64,000 nt of DNA, from positions 44,425,981 through 44,489,980 of the forward strand of contig NC_053494.1 in the NCBI RefSeq assembly GCF_905171775.1, in the 5' to 3' direction. The position numbers were made by a program, and so were the translations under genes. Every line of letters begins with the position of its first letter. The stretch's first letter is position 1. This DNA comes from Rana temporaria (taxonomy: Eukaryota; Chordata; Amphibia; Anura; Ranidae). The notes beneath the pieces were generated by a model. That model was not told the origin of the DNA. It ran no database searches and saw only the letters and a program-made list of their open reading frames with translations. Below are positions 24,061 through 35,688 of the stretch, piece by piece.

Positions 24061-25313
24061 TAACTGTAGCGCCTGGTTACTTTTCAGAACCGGTGCTATA
24101 GAAATTTACAGGGGGTTAAGTGACTCTGACCATGTTAGTTAGTTCAAATTTGGAGCTTCTGTCCCAGCTTGGATGTGCTGTGGGCTCATGCTGTTGTTCC
24201 TGGGGTGCAGGTCCACCCCAGGTCGGCAGGTGGCAGCAGTGGAGTCAAGGACTGGATACTTTTCCCCAGCAGCCTATCATGAGGAGGCTTCCTCGCTGTG
24301 CATGCTGGGGAGGGGTATTTATGGGGCAGACATCATCTTCCCGGGTCTTTTCCTCGTGTAGCGCCCACCTTCAGGGTAGCCATTCCACGGCGCCCCGGCA
24401 AATGGCCTTCCGGGCCGGGGTGCACGCGCTACGCAGAGATCCTGGCTTTGGGCCACGTTGGCCCGGAGCATCTGACCTGCAGCATGGGACTCAGTAATCA
24501 ACTATGCCCCCCACCTAAAGAGGTCCTGGGCTGTCCGTCCTGTTGAAGGAAGCTGTTCGGTGAATAGTCTGCCTGAGGAGTGCCAAGAGAGGCTGGTGTT
24601 CCAATAGGGGCCTGACCATCCATCGGGGAACCGGACACTGAGAGGCTGGATGTTGGTCACCTATCAGTCGGTACCCAAATTTAAACTACCTGAAGGAGAT
24701 CCAGGTGTTGAGTCCAGTCAAGAGGACATTGGACCACTATTTTCTGCAACCATTGGGAGGGTCTGTGGCAGAGACTTAACCCCAAGTTTGAGTGTCATTC
24801 TGGCTGCCAGGCTCCTTTGAGGGGCAACAGGAAGTGAGACTGTTTTGACAATAGTGACAAACCGCAAACTGAGTGGGTCCCACTCAAGCCTCACTTGCTG
24901 TATATGCTCTATCGTATTTGTGCAGTGGGTAGTCCGGAAGTGGTTAAAGTGATACAAAAAACAGGACCCTGCATTCACTATATCTGGTCTCCCACAGTAC
25001 AAAGAAAATGGAAATACAATTATTTTAATAAATATAAACTGCTAAATACCTTTTCTCTTCAACAGTATACAGTATATTGTAGCAGTTTTGACTTCTGTCA
25101 GTGTCTGGTTAAAGCTTGTAGGAGGAGTTTTCATTCTCTTTTGATTGTCCATGAGGCTGCAGGACCTTCTGCCTGGAAAGTGCTGATTTGACCTGTGCTG
25201 ATCACATGCACCATCCCAAGAAAAAAGAACTCTCTAGCAATACACACCAAACAACTGAGCATTTTCAGAGTGACTCCAAAGATTCTGTCTTATCAGGAGA
25301 TGGCTTGGGGACA
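24061..25313. other. GC-richer region, possibly LTR-derived, no gene supported
   Basis: TGTAGCGCCTGG at 24065 and TGTAGCGCCCACC at 24357 hint at LTR starts. Several overlapping open frames at 24120-24550 in three phases reflect higher GC, not a protein. Confidence 0.35.
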
Positions 25314-26344
25314 GTAAAAGAAGGAGAGAAAGGTGTACTCCCAACAATCTGGCATGTAAATTGCCACCATCCCTGGTAGATCAAAAAGAGAATACCTCCA
25401 AAAATTGGGATTTTGTCGGCAATGAATAAATTCCAAAATATATATAAAAAATATAAATTTAATATATAATTTTATAGATATACACTATTATCTTCCTCAG
25501 GGAAAACAGCGTCTATGCACATGCATCTGTCCCGACATGAACCAATCCCCTCATATAGAACCTGCACGAATCCCCCAAAGGAGACATCCACAGCAAAGGA
25601 AACCACCGAACAAAAATTCAGCTTTGACTGCCAGAAAAACAAAATGTCCCAAAATCTCCTCCGAGCAAAAAACCAAAGTAGCATGGGACAAATAACTATA
25701 TTACTGAAGGAGTCCCACAAAAAGTAGCTTGGAAAAACCCAGAATAGAAAGTGCTTGAGTGGCAGAAACGTCCCTGATGAGAACCTTCCGCTGCAATGTC
25801 CACAGGGAACTGGACAGTAATATAGTTATTTGTCCCATGCTACTTCGGTTTTTTGCTTGGAGGAGATTTTGGGACATTTCGTTTTTTCTGGCAGTCAAAG
25901 CTAAATTTTTGTTCAATGGTTTCCTTTGCTGTGGACGTCTCCTTTGGGGGATTCGTGCAGGTTCTATATGAGGGAATTGGTTCATGTCGGGACAGATGCA
26001 TGTGCATAGACGCTGTTTTCCCTGAGGAAGATAATAGTGTATATCCATAAAATTCTAAACACGTTGGATCAGCTGTCGGACACCTCCAGGAACCTCTACT
26101 CTAGGTCCTTGAGGTCCAAATGCAGATATTGTTCATCATCTCTACATATGCACTGTCATTCTATGTACTTGTTTTTAATCTTACCACTTTGTGGTGTATG
26201 TTTGTATGTATTTTTGTGATTGGAGTTCTTTTTGTATAATTTTTATATATTAAATTTATATTTTTTATATATATTTTGGAATTCATTCATTGCACTCAAA
26301 ATCCCAATTTTTGGAGGTTTTCTCTTTTTGTAAAAGAAGGAGAG
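25314..26344. mobile_element. 1-kb foldback element with 15-bp direct flanks
   Basis: GTAAAAGAAGGAGAG stands at 25314-25328 and again at 26330-26344. Inside, the arm 25380-25712 is the inverse of 25817-26330. Shared blocks are AAAACCTCCAAAAATTGGG, TATATAAATTTAATATATA, CACTATTATCTTCCTCAGGG and CATGCATCTGTCCCGACATG. The right arm carries about 190 extra bases (26045-26232) with an ACACGTTGGATCAGC motif. The long direct flank suggests insertion by a retrotransposition-like route or a recombined pair of inverted copies. No coding frame is conserved. Confidence 0.75.
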
Positions 26345-27000
26345 GATCCGAGAAGACATGATCAAGCAGCGTTTTACACAATGTAGAGGATTAACCCCTT
26401 AGGTTCCACAGTGAGTATGACAAGCACGCTTTACTGTATATACAGACTGATTTTACTGGGTCTAGTAACACTTTAAAACACTCTTGCTTGTTTTACTGCG
26501 CTGCATCAACTGTATATGCTATGTGTAATGTTGTGGCTCTTTGTTTAGAACTGTATATAATAGTTGCATCAATAAAAGCTTTTCACAGTCTGTTTGACTT
26601 TCATTTTTCTGCAAAGCTTACGTGAGTTGTCGCGGTTCAATCTATAAAACCAAACAAAGAATACATAACTATACAAGTGCATCTAGCTGGAGTCATATTA
26701 TTGAACATGTTGCAATGAAAGGCCTACTGAAAAACAAAAAAAAACAACAGAATTATCATCAGAATAACATTTATCTTAAAACACACAGGCATTGCTAAAA
26801 GATCTTTTAAAAGTCAACACAGGCCTGATGGAAAAGGATAGTCTGAAAATATGGGGTTGCTGAAATCAGTGGATAATAGCAAGTATAGACCAATTAAATG
26901 TTTATTCATTTTCTATTTAACAGATGTCAGAAAGAGCAAAAAAAGAGGAGGAACCCCCCCCCCCATAGTGGGGACACAGGCAGCAATATAAACACATTTA
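26345..27000. other. no recognised gene
   Basis: Unique-looking DNA with a C-run near 26957. No features are supported. Confidence 0.45.
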
Positions 27001-27005
27001 TTTAT

Positions 27006-27612
27006 AACTAGCTGAATACCCGGCGTTGCCCGGTCTTCCTATCTTAACCTTTTGGGGAGGAAAATCATAGTAATATAAATATACCCATCTTTTATATAAG
27101 GGTGTAGGTAAGGGTTAATTTAACTGTCATATATTTTTATTTGGCATATAAGTAATATTTGTACCAGGTATTATTGAAATATCTCCAGGCTTACAGAAGT
27201 TATGTGGGAACATACATTTCCCATTGATTTGCATGGGACTTTAAACAAAAACCCCGACCCTCACAAATGGGGGTAGTTAAGGGATAAATTAACTATCCTA
27301 TAGTTTAAGTGAACATATAAGTAACATGTGACCAAGTGTTATCGAAATATCTACAGCCGTTTGGAAGTTATGAAGTAACATGTATTTCCCATAGAGTTGA
27401 ATGGGACTTTAAAGAAAAACCCGACCATGGCAAATGGGGGTGGGTAAGGGTTAAACCACCTATCCTATGTGTGTTGCTGACATATAAGTAACATGTGTGC
27501 CAAGTTTCATGTTAATATCTTTAGCCGTTTGGACGTGATGCTGGAACATACATACATACATACATACATACATACACACACACACACGTTGAGTTTTATA
27601 TATATATAGATT
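27006..27612. repeat. dispersed repeat with a 167-bp tandem unit
   Basis: It starts TAGCTGAATACCCGGCGTTG. From 27101 a unit of about 167 bp is present about 2.7 times, with starts near 27101, 27267 and 27435. Each begins GGGTNNGTAAGGG, passes CATATAAGTAACATGTG and CATTTCCCAT, and closes with ACCCCGACC. It ends in (CATA)n, (CA)n and (TA)n runs at 27549-27609. The class is uncertain; a non-LTR element tail is one option. Confidence 0.65.
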
Positions 27613-28098
27613 TCTCAAGGGACACAGGAATAGTAGTTATTCAAATATGATGTGGTACACTGCCACCTTCAGAAGAAATTGGACACTGTCATGCCATGTA
27701 TCACCCCTCCTACTCCAAGAATGATTCGTTTTTTTCAAGGAAGATTTTCTTCAGTCTAGACTTTATCTGAGAGCTGCTAAGCAAAGCACACTTTGCAGTT
27801 TTCTGGACAGGCTAATCCATGGTTGTTCCACATAAATGTACCACTTTTTCTAAGTTTCTGTTTAGTTAAAAAAAAATATCTGGAGTTGGGCTTTAACCCT
27901 TTTGTGTAACAAATGAATAGGTTGTGATCTGGTGCCTAAATGCTATGCCTCCAACCCTTATGTGTGCGTACATAAACCAAATCAAATGCCCATGGGACTT
28001 TAATGAGGCATAACTTTGAGGAGATTATATATAAAAAAATAATAATTTATTGAGTGTTACATGAATATCACACAAATTAAAACAACAAGATGGTTAGT
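27613..28098. other. no recognised feature
   Basis: Unique-looking AT-rich DNA between the tandem repeat and the Ty3/gypsy element. Confidence 0.5.
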
Positions 28099-28101
28099 TT
28101 T

Positions 28102-28330
28102 TGTCAGGGCTGGGCTCAGCACTCCCTTCTCAGTGCTCAGCTGTCGATCAATTGCCAGCACTCATCGTTCCACAGTGCCTCACCTGGTGATCATTTTCTG
28201 CTCATCAGTCAGAACTTCTGGCTATTTAATCTGCCTGGTTCATTTCTCCCATGCCTTTGGTCAACATACCTGAATATTCTCTGCTTTGTTTCTGTTAAAA
28301 ACCTGTTCTGGTTCCTGATCCTGTTTGCTT
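28102..28330 (+). repeat. 5' LTR-like segment of the Ty3/gypsy element
   Basis: It begins TGTCAGGGCTGGGCTCAGCA, in the style of TG-starting LTRs, just upstream of the gag frame. The LTR-like fragment at 34315 also opens TGTCAGGG. The right end and a primer-binding site cannot be placed. Confidence 0.55.
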
Positions 28331-28334
28331 GCTT

Positions 28335-29135
28335 GGACTACGTCGGATAATGCCTCCGACGATCTGCGCATGCACTGTGTTACTGCACATGGGTATTTTT
28401 CGACGGGAGGTATTTTTCAATAGAACACCGTTACAACAGATGGGGCAGGCCATCCCTGCTGCTGCTCTAGTCTCTGTACAGGCACCTGCCTTGAATGTTA
28501 TCTCTGTAAGAGGAATGTCTGGTTCCGCTCCGCTTCCCCAGTAATTTGAAGGTGATCCAGTTCAATGAAGAGGGTTTCTCAACCAGGTTGAGATATCCTT
28601 TGAGATGTTGCCCCTGGCGTTCCCTATGGACAGAAACAAAGTAGTCTTCATAATTTCTTTGCTTTCTGATAGAGCCTTGGCTTTGGCAAACCCTCTACAG
28701 GAAAATCAAAAACCCACTGTCCTGAGTTACCCAGAGTTTGTGGCTTCCTTAAAAAGAGTATATGATATTCCCGCTCACTCCATTTCTGCTGCCAAGAGCC
28801 TCATGTCCATCAAACAGAGTACGAGAACTGTTACTGATTATGCCATTGAATTCCATACTCTGGCAGTAGAAGCCTCTTGTATACTTGGCTCCGAGCTTTG
28901 CTGTCCCACCCTTGCCTCCCTCTCATCCCATGCCTCTTGGTATTGAGTCTGCCACTGAAGTAGAACCCATGCAATTGGAGCTTGACATGTCTCTCTGCAC
29001 AGGAGAGGGCCTTTAGGAGAAGGGAGAGATTGTGCCTTTATTATGGCCAGGCAGGTCACTTGTTGCAGTCCTGTCCTAACCGTTCGGGAACATTTTGCAC
29101 CTGCGGTCCTGTAGGGGACAGAGCTTAGGTTGAGT
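28335..29135 (+). pseudogene. Ty3/gypsy gag remnant
   Basis: Gag packages the element RNA. The frame at 28605-28946 carries KVVFIISLLSDRALALANP, the conserved block of retrotransposon gag domains (fold pfam Retrotrans_gag type), followed by YPEFVASLKRVYD. About 190 bp further, near 29030-29085 and in another frame, a zinc knuckle reads CAFYYGQAGHLLQSCP. The second Cys of the usual CxxC is replaced by Tyr, so it would not bind zinc normally. Several phase changes separate the parts. Confidence 0.8.
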
Positions 29136-29139
29136 TGTT

Positions 29140-29343
29140 ATGTCCCCAGTTATCCTGAAGCATCAGCCTTTTGTTTCAGTTACCCTTTCTTGGTCTGAGT
29201 TGTCCATCGAGACACAGGCTCTAATCGACTCTGGGGCTGAAGACCTGTTCATATATAGTGCCTTTGTGTCAAAGCACTCGATTCCCCTGCCGCTTCATGT
29301 CACTCCACTTGCCATTGAGGCTATTGATGGGAGACCTCTATAG
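29140..29343 (+). pseudogene. Ty3/gypsy retropepsin-like protease remnant
   Basis: An aspartic protease releases mature gag and pol proteins. The frame contains ALIDSGAEDLFI, the DSGA active-site motif with a flanking hydrophobic strand, starting near residue 27. It stops after AIDGRPL, before the second half of the fold. Placement between the zinc knuckle and RT agrees with gypsy order. Confidence 0.8.
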
Positions 29344-29729
29344 CCTGCCCATGTGACTCATGAGACTGCTCCATTGACTATGGCCGTAGCGGCTCCTCAC
29401 CATGAGATAATCCTATTTTCAGCTATTTCCTCAGCCCCATTATCCGTTGGTTATTGGTTATCCTTGGTTACAGAGGCACAACCCCTCTTTTGATTGGCTT
29501 GGGCTGAGGTTCTTTCCTGGTCGCCACAATGCAGTAAGACATGTTTTCGGAAAGTGGCCATGGGTCTTGTGCACCTCTTTATTCACCTCCCTGCCAGGAG
29601 TACAGCAAATTTGGCAATGTCTTTGACAGAGGTCAAGACGGTAGTTTGCCTCCACAGTGGTCATATGATTGTGCAATCGACCTTCAGTCTGGTGCCATGC
29701 CTCCTCGTGACCAGGTTAATCTTTTGTCG

Positions 29730-30022
29730 GTCTCGGAGGATAAAGTCATGGAGGACTATGTTGCTGATGTACTTTCTCAAAGGGTTCATCTGCAAATCCT
29801 CATCTCCTTTTGGCTTCTTCTTTGTGAAAAAGAAGAGTGGAGAAGTGAGACCTTGTATCGATTATAGGGGTCTCAATCGCATCACAATTAAGAACGTGTA
29901 TCCTATTCTGTTGATTACAAAATTATTTGACCACCTCAAGGGAGCAACGGTTTTCACAAAGCTCGATCTGAGAGGGGCATACAATCTTGTGAGGATCAAG
30001 GAGAGCGACAAATGGAAAACTT
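29730..30022 (+). pseudogene. Ty3/gypsy reverse transcriptase, N-terminal part
   Basis: A frame within 29494-30327 reads FFVKKKSGEVRPCIDYRGLN, ITIKNVYPIL and then FTKLDLRGAYNLVRI, the latter with the first catalytic Asp of gypsy RT. It continues to WKTLF and is then interrupted by a foldback MITE. The remainder of that frame (30028-30327) is MITE sequence, not protein. Confidence 0.88.
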
Positions 30023-30024
30023 TA

Positions 30025-30613
30025 TTTAAAGCGGTGGTTCACCCTCTTTTACAACTTACTATCAATTCAACTGCTCTGCAAAAACAATGCCCATACGTTT
30101 TTTTTTGGTTTTTTTCTGCGTGCTCCTTACCCGTTTGCAGGTCGATGTTTCCATCTGTCAATCAATATCTCCCGCGGGGAATGGGCGTGTACGTCCATTC
30201 TCCCCCATCCTGTCAATCGAATTCAGGAACTCCTCCGTCCACGCGCTGTGCTGTAATCGCGCGTCATCTCGTCTGCACAATGGGGCGTGAACTTCTTACG
30301 CCGGCCGTTGTTATGGCAACCATGTAGTGTTGACGGCGACGCTCGCCGTCAACACTGCACATGCGCGGGATCGAGCGGTGAATGCTGGGAGGCCAGCATT
30401 CGCCCGATCCCGGAAGAAGACCTGTCGGCTTCAATATGCCCACAGCTAAGATGGAAACATCCATCGGAGCAAAATCTAATATATAATTTAATGAAATACA
30501 GCGCATCGGATGGCTGAACGTGTGGGACACCCTGTCAGTGCGCGAGTACAGGTAAGAGCCGCAGATTAGAGCAAAAAAAATAACGATATCCCGCGGAACC
30601 CCCGCTTTACTAT
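30025..30613. mobile_element. foldback MITE inserted in the gypsy RT
   Basis: It starts TTAAAGCGGTGGTTCACCC and ends with the inverse of AAAGCGGGGGTTC. The same ends bound the element at 63252-63876. Removing it brings the RT block ending WKTLF next to the block GHYEYLVMP, which confirms insertion. TTA-like flanks are compatible with a 3- or 4-bp duplication. The interior is CpG-rich with a GAACTTCTTACGCCGGC segment and a strong hairpin around GACGGCGACGCTCGCCGTC (30331-30352). Confidence 0.8.
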
Positions 30614-31465
30614 TAGGACATTACGAATACCTTGTAATGCCGTGTCGTCTTTGCAACGCTCCTGTCGTTTTTCAGAAATTCATCAACGATGTCCTCAAAG
30701 ATATGTTGCAGAAATGTGTGGTGGGGTATCTAGACGACATTCTCATATATTCAAATTCCCTAGAGAGCCATCACACAGATGTCTCTCGTGTGCTACAGAG
30801 GCTGAGAGATAATCACCTGTATTGCAAGTTGGAAAAGTACAGGTTACATTTCTACTGCTGTTTTTTCAAAGGTCCCAGAGAAACTATCTGCAGTTCTACA
30901 GTGGCCTCGGTCTACATCCGCTACAACGTTTTATTGGCTTTGCCAAACATTATCAGAAGTTTATTCGTAACTTCTCTTCTCTGGTCAAACCTCTGACTAA
31001 TATGACCAGAAAGGATGGTAACTCATAGAATTGGTCTCCGAATTCCATTAAAGCCTTTGAGTTTCTCAAGGCTGCCATTGTTTCTGCTCCTGGATTGGCA
31101 CATCCTGACTCCTTCATTGAGGTTAATGTATCTGAAACTGGAGTTGGTGCCCTTCTGTCTCAACGTCCAACCGCTAAGAGCCTCATACATCATTGTCTCC
31201 TGCGGAATGCAATTACAAGATTGGGGACAGAGAGCTGTTAGCGATCATTTTAGCTCTTAAAGAATAGAAGCATTTCTTTGAAGGTACCACTGTGCCAGTT
31301 CTCATTTTGACTGACCACAAGAATCTGACATTCTTGTCTGAGGCAAAGTGTTTATCTCCCAGAAGGGCGCGATGGGCTCTTTTTCTGTCAAGCTTCAATT
31401 ACACAGTCTCGTTCTTACCTGGTACCAAGAATGTAAGGGCTGATGCAATGTCGCAACAGTTTTAA
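30614..31465 (+). pseudogene. Ty3/gypsy RT C-terminal part and RNase H
   Basis: GHYEYLVMP, LCNAPVVFQKFINDVL and VVGYLDDILIYS continue the RT after the MITE. The YLDD box keeps both catalytic Asp residues. After a frame change, RFIGFAKHYQKFIRNFSSLV and DGNS-stop-NWSPNSIKAF lead into RNase H. EVNVSETGVGALLSQ (Asp of the usual DAS replaced by Asn-Val), RELLAIILALKE and LTDHKNLTFLSE follow, then ALFLSSFNYTVSFLPG and NVRADAMSQQF before a stop at about 31463. A stop after KE breaks the middle. No integrase follows. Confidence 0.88.
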
Positions 31466-33171
31466 CTCTGTACATTTCCATTGTGTCCTATTGATGCTGT
31501 ATTCAATAAAATTTCCTTTTGTTTTATATCTGCATTTTTACACTTGATGTTATTTACTCACCAGTACTGCAATAGTCCAATCGCGCCCCTCCCCCTTCCT
31601 TTGGCTCTTTGGTTTGGGAACCTTAGACCCAATTCTTCTATACTGAAGAGTGTCATGAAAGGTGCACATTTTGCAGATGTGGCGGCAATGTGTGACAGTG
31701 GTTCAGCAATCTATTCCTAAAATGGCCTTTGCTGACAGTTTCCAGAAGCTTTATGAACATTGCCAAAAGTGTGTTGTGAAGGATGGCGATTATTTTGAAG
31801 GCCAATAAAGGTACAAGCGGCAGTGAGAGGAAATCTACCCCGAGGAAGGGAAATTCACTCACGTAAGAGTTATTATGGGGAAAAATGTACCTCCTCTGAT
31901 GCTTTATCACCAATCCTTAATTCCACAACAACCCAAAATATTCTGAATCCAATTGTCATTGGGAAAAAAAGTGCTGTCTGTGCCCCTTCTGAACAGGGGC
32001 ACAGACAGCAAAACAAATGTTACAGGGTGATAACCCTTCCCTATGCTATCCAAAAAGCTTAAAAAACGTTTTTTTGAGGCTGGAGCTACACTTAAAAAAT
32101 GTACCTGTCTTACAAACAGATTCAACTTGAGAACAAACCTACAGACCCTATCTTCTTTGTAACCCAGGGATGGCCTGTAATTTGTTTGTATCGTCTGTTT
32201 TGTTTGTTTTCTGGTACCATTCACCAAACTTTTTAGACACACCTCGTATATGCATTCCCTGAAATGTAGGGACACCTAATAACATGTCCATTTTTTCATG
32301 GTCTACAAGAATCAGCACTGATAAACATCTATTCTGGTTCTCTTTCATCTCTTTAGTTGTTTTCCTGGAAATGCCCTTTAAAACTTCTCTCACAAATAAA
32401 TGATAAAAAAAGAAAGTCTACCTAATTATAATTTTCATGACCAACAGTAATCCATATATAGCCAAATCTTCCACAGTCAATTTATTTTCATTCTAAGATT
32501 TTTTTTTAGCTTATTAAAAGTAATGATGGCAAATTAACTGTGGAACATTATTTTCTCTGGCTGGCATCAAAAAAAGGAGACCAATGTATGATAAAATGAT
32601 TGACATCCCCCTTTTCTTTAGGGCCATTAGGAATGACAAAGGCCCAGTCCTTACAGGATCTACCTAAATAATAACACATAATTAATAGCAAATATAATAA
32701 AAACTGAAACATCACCGTGGGAGTTGTTGTCCAGCATGTGTACTGGCCATCTATGCAGCATAATTTAATTTGTTTTACAATTAAACATAATGATTTGTAA
32801 GTACTTTATTAAGTCTTTTTCTGCAATAAGTAGATTAAAAGAGCTTCTCCCTGCAGTGAATATGTTACCATGAAAATAGAATTACAATAAAAGTAGCATT
32901 GCAATGAGCCATCCTATGATATTAAAAAATGTTTTTATATTATATCATCTGAAATTACCTGTTTTTATAGCAACTGTAAAAAAATTGTGTAAATATCGAC
33001 TTTACTTTTAGAAGTGATTTTTCCAAAACTGGAAAGTTATGTTTGCCTAAATACAATGACATCATCACCCTGCCCGCATTTACCTATAACTGAAATTCAG
33101 TTTTGAGTGGACCAGCTCTTTAAATGTGTTCTTTGTTATATTATTATTATCATCTAAACCACTTTTGCCTT
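31466..33171. other. no recognised gene; one short perfect hairpin
   Basis: Mostly AT-rich and unique-looking. At 31972-32010 TGCTGTCTGTGCCCC is mirrored by GGGGCACAGACAGCA around a 9-base loop. No other structure is supported. Confidence 0.5.
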
Positions 33172-33480
33172 AAAGGGGTTGTAAAGGTACAATTTTTGTT
33201 TCCTAAATAGCTTCCTTTACCCTAGTGCAGTCCTCCTTCACTTACCTCATCCTTCGATTTTGCATTTAAATGTCCTTATTTCTTCTGAGAAATCCTCACT
33301 TCCTGTTCTTCTGTCTGTAACTCCACACAGTAATGTGAGGCTTTCTCCCTGGTGTGGAGTGTCTTGCCCGCCCCCTCCCTTGGGCTACAGAAGAGTCAGG
33401 ACGCCCACTAACACAAAGCTCCTTTCTCTATCTGCAATGTAGAGAGCGTCCTGACTCTCCTGTTGGAGGCAGCACGAAAA
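33172..33480 (+). repeat. dispersed repeat with AAAGGGGTTGTAAAGG start
   Basis: Its first 85 bases match the fragment at 9957-10035 on the other strand. Further inside, AGAGTCAGGACGC is mirrored by GCGTCCTGACTCT at 33385-33462, giving a stem. No coding capacity. Confidence 0.7.
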
Positions 33481-34314
33481 GAGTCCCCGTAGCTTGCGCT
33501 ACACTTTTAGTGTAGCGCCAGTCTTGGGGCGGACTGGGCCGGGAGGCAAATCAGTCTAGTGCCCCCATAAAGCAACCGCACTACTGTCAGTATAATAATA
33601 CTGGCAGGGCCACCATCGGGGGGGGGGGGGGACAGCCCATACACATGGAGGAGGCTAGGGAGTCAGACCCCAACCAATGAGTTTTTGTGTGGGTGGGTGG
33701 CGTTCCGCAACTGGGGGGGCTTTGCGTTGCTTCTAGTTTTGACTGTCCCATCATAACAGTGGACCTCCCACCTGAGTTCTCAGCTAGAGAGAGACAGATG
33801 CCATGTCGAGAGGCTAAAAACTGTCAGTCAGCTGACGGGCTCGATAGCAAGACAGGAAGTCAGAGTAAATCCCTGCAAATTAGGGGACTCTACTGCCTCC
33901 CCAAGGCCCTAAGAACTAGTGTCCCCACTGGAAAATGTCAGGGCAGGTCTTAAATGGGGGTGTGGCCTTGACAGGAAAGGGTGGGAAGCTGTGGATCATA
34001 TTTAAATTAGGGGGGTGCACGAGTTTCGCTATGTCTACGGCAGCACAAAACCTAAATACACCACTGGGTATAGGGTTGGTATAGGTGCAGTCTAGGTTTG
34101 GAATAAGTGCGGCATATAGTGCAGTATGGGTGCAGTATGGATTGGATACACTTGGTGTCCTGCTCTCAGTGGCTTAGTCACTGCTAGCAGTATCAGCAAA
34201 GTGCAAATAGCCTTCTCAGTAGTCCCTGGGATGCTGATGTGACCTCTCAATGTAGAAGGGAGGCCTCCTCGGTCTCTCCCAGAAAGCCTCCTGTGATCAG
34301 TGGTCAGACGCTAT
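33481..34314. other. no recognised gene; G-run and possible hAT-like remnants
   Basis: A G-run lies at 33617-33632. GGGGCGGACTGGGCC near 33525 resembles the short nested MITE at 8127 but has no mirrored end that I can place. Confidence 0.4.
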
Positions 34315-34556
34315 TGTCAGGGATCTGCCAGTAGAGTCCGACGTGCGCCCATGCGCGCGCACACGACCGCTCAGGATCAACAGCAGTGGCTGTCTGTGCC
34401 TGTGCGCCGGTGCGCGACGAATGTGACGGGCGCGGCGGGAGCGCGCACATTAACACTCGATTGGTGCCATTTTGCCTTTAAAAGCTCAGCAGCTACAGTG
34501 ACACTTTGCTGTCTGATCTGCAGCGTTGTACCAGTAATCTGTGACCCTGTTTAGGT
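34315..34556 (+). repeat. LTR-like fragment (TGTCAGGGATCTGCC...)
   Basis: It starts TGTCAGGGATCTGCC, has a GC- and CpG-rich body, then a CTTTAAAAGC promoter-like site. It ends at the AT microsatellite. It resembles the U3 part of a Ty3/gypsy-type LTR, but no second LTR is in the window. Confidence 0.45.
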
Positions 34557-34566
34557 TTCCATACAT

Positions 34567-34599
34567 AACATATATATATATACACACATATATATATAT

Positions 34600-34681
<82 letters not shown>

Positions 34682-34710
34682 CTATATAGATATATATAGA
34701 TATATCTATA
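34567..34710. repeat. (TA)n and (GATA)n microsatellite
   Basis: Long TA runs followed by about eight GATA units, then mixed TAGATA. The solitary Tc1 end abuts it at 34711. A second TA-rich patch follows at 34919-34960. Confidence 0.95.
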
Positions 34711-34919
34711 CAGTGGGGATCAAAAGTTTGGGCACCCCAGGTAAAAACTTGTATTAATGTGCATAACGAAGCCAAGGAAAGATGGAAAAATCTCCAAAAG
34801 GCATCAAATTACAGATTAGACATTCTTATAATATGTAAAAAAAAAGTTAGATTTTATTTCCATCATTTACACTTTCAAAATGACAGAAAACAAAAAAATG
34901 GCGTCTGCAAAAGTTTGGA
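34711..34919 (+). mobile_element. solitary Tc1 terminal repeat
   Basis: CAGTGGGGATCAAAAGTTTGG through GCGTCTGCAAAAGTTTGG aligns with 43396-43602, the left long terminal repeat of the Tc1 element, with few mismatches. Nothing of the transposase follows: the sequence enters TA-rich DNA at once. The left end has the expected TA flank. It is either a deletion remnant or the product of recombination between inverted ends. Confidence 0.9.
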
Positions 34920-34960
34920 TATATAGATATATATATATATATAGCTATATAAATATATAG

Positions 34961-35688
34961 GCCCAGATTCACAGACACCTACGCCAACGTATCTTCTGAT
35001 ACGCCGCGTAAGTGCACTGATGCGCCGTCGTATCTCTGCGCCTAATTCTTAATAGAAGATACGCCTGAATTTTGGCCTCATCCGACCAACGTAAGTCTCC
35101 TACGCCGTCGTATCTTGGGCGCATATTTACACTGGCCGCAAGGGGCACTTCCATTGATTTACGCATCGAATATGTAAATGAGCAAGATACGCCGATTCAC
35201 GAACGTACTTACGCCCGTCGCAGTAATCTACGCCGTTTACGTAAGGCGTACGTCCGGCGTAAAGTTAAACCACCATATAGGAGGCGCATCCCATGCAAAG
35301 GTATGGACATCGGAACAGCCGTCGTATTTTACGTTGTTTACGTAAGTCGTACGTGAATCGGGCTGGGCGTAGGTTACGTTTACGTCATAGGCATTGAGCC
35401 GTCGTATCTTAGGGAGTATATGCGACGTGATTCTGAGCATGCGCGCGCATTCGCCGTTCGTTCGGCCCTTCATTTACATGGGATCACGCTTCATTTTAAT
35501 AGATCACGCCCACTACCTTCCTACTTTGAATTAGGCGGGCTTACGCCGGCCAATTTTCGTTACGCCGGCGCAAGTTTGGGAGCGAGTGCTTTGTGAATAC
35601 TGTTCTTGCCTCACTGATTTACGGCGGCGTAGCGGATATGAGATGCGCTACACCGGTCTAAAGATGGGCCGCTCTACGTGAATCCGGG
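34961..35688 (-). repeat. CpG-rich repeat family R, copy C
   Basis: It begins GCCCAGATTCACAG and ends GTGAATCCGGG, a good inverted terminal pair. Internal blocks match copies A, D, F and G. GATACGCC and GGCGTATC motifs form repeated small hairpins near both ends. Confidence 0.85.

Larger units (their letters stand above)
28100..31465 (+). mobile_element. decayed Ty3/gypsy LTR retrotransposon (3' truncated)
   Basis: Parts occur in the normal order: LTR-like sequence, gag with a zinc knuckle, protease, reverse transcriptase, RNase H. Integrase and the 3' LTR are missing. Each part is broken by stops or shifts, and a foldback MITE at about 30025-30613 splits the RT. The order protease-RT-RNase H supports Ty3/gypsy rather than copia. 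Confidence 0.9.

Noticed and set aside
22200..24370. Pair of TGTAGCGC-type sequences that could bound LTRs
   Set aside because: Orientation and spacing do not form a matching pair, and no internal retrovirus-like coding sequence was seen.
24120..24546. Overlapping frames of 60-125 codons in three phases
   Set aside because: Higher GC leaves fewer stops. There are no motifs, and the signals point to an LTR-like repeat rather than a gene.
34551..34775. Minus frame of Tyr/Ile repeats
   Set aside because: Translation of the TA/GATA microsatellite.
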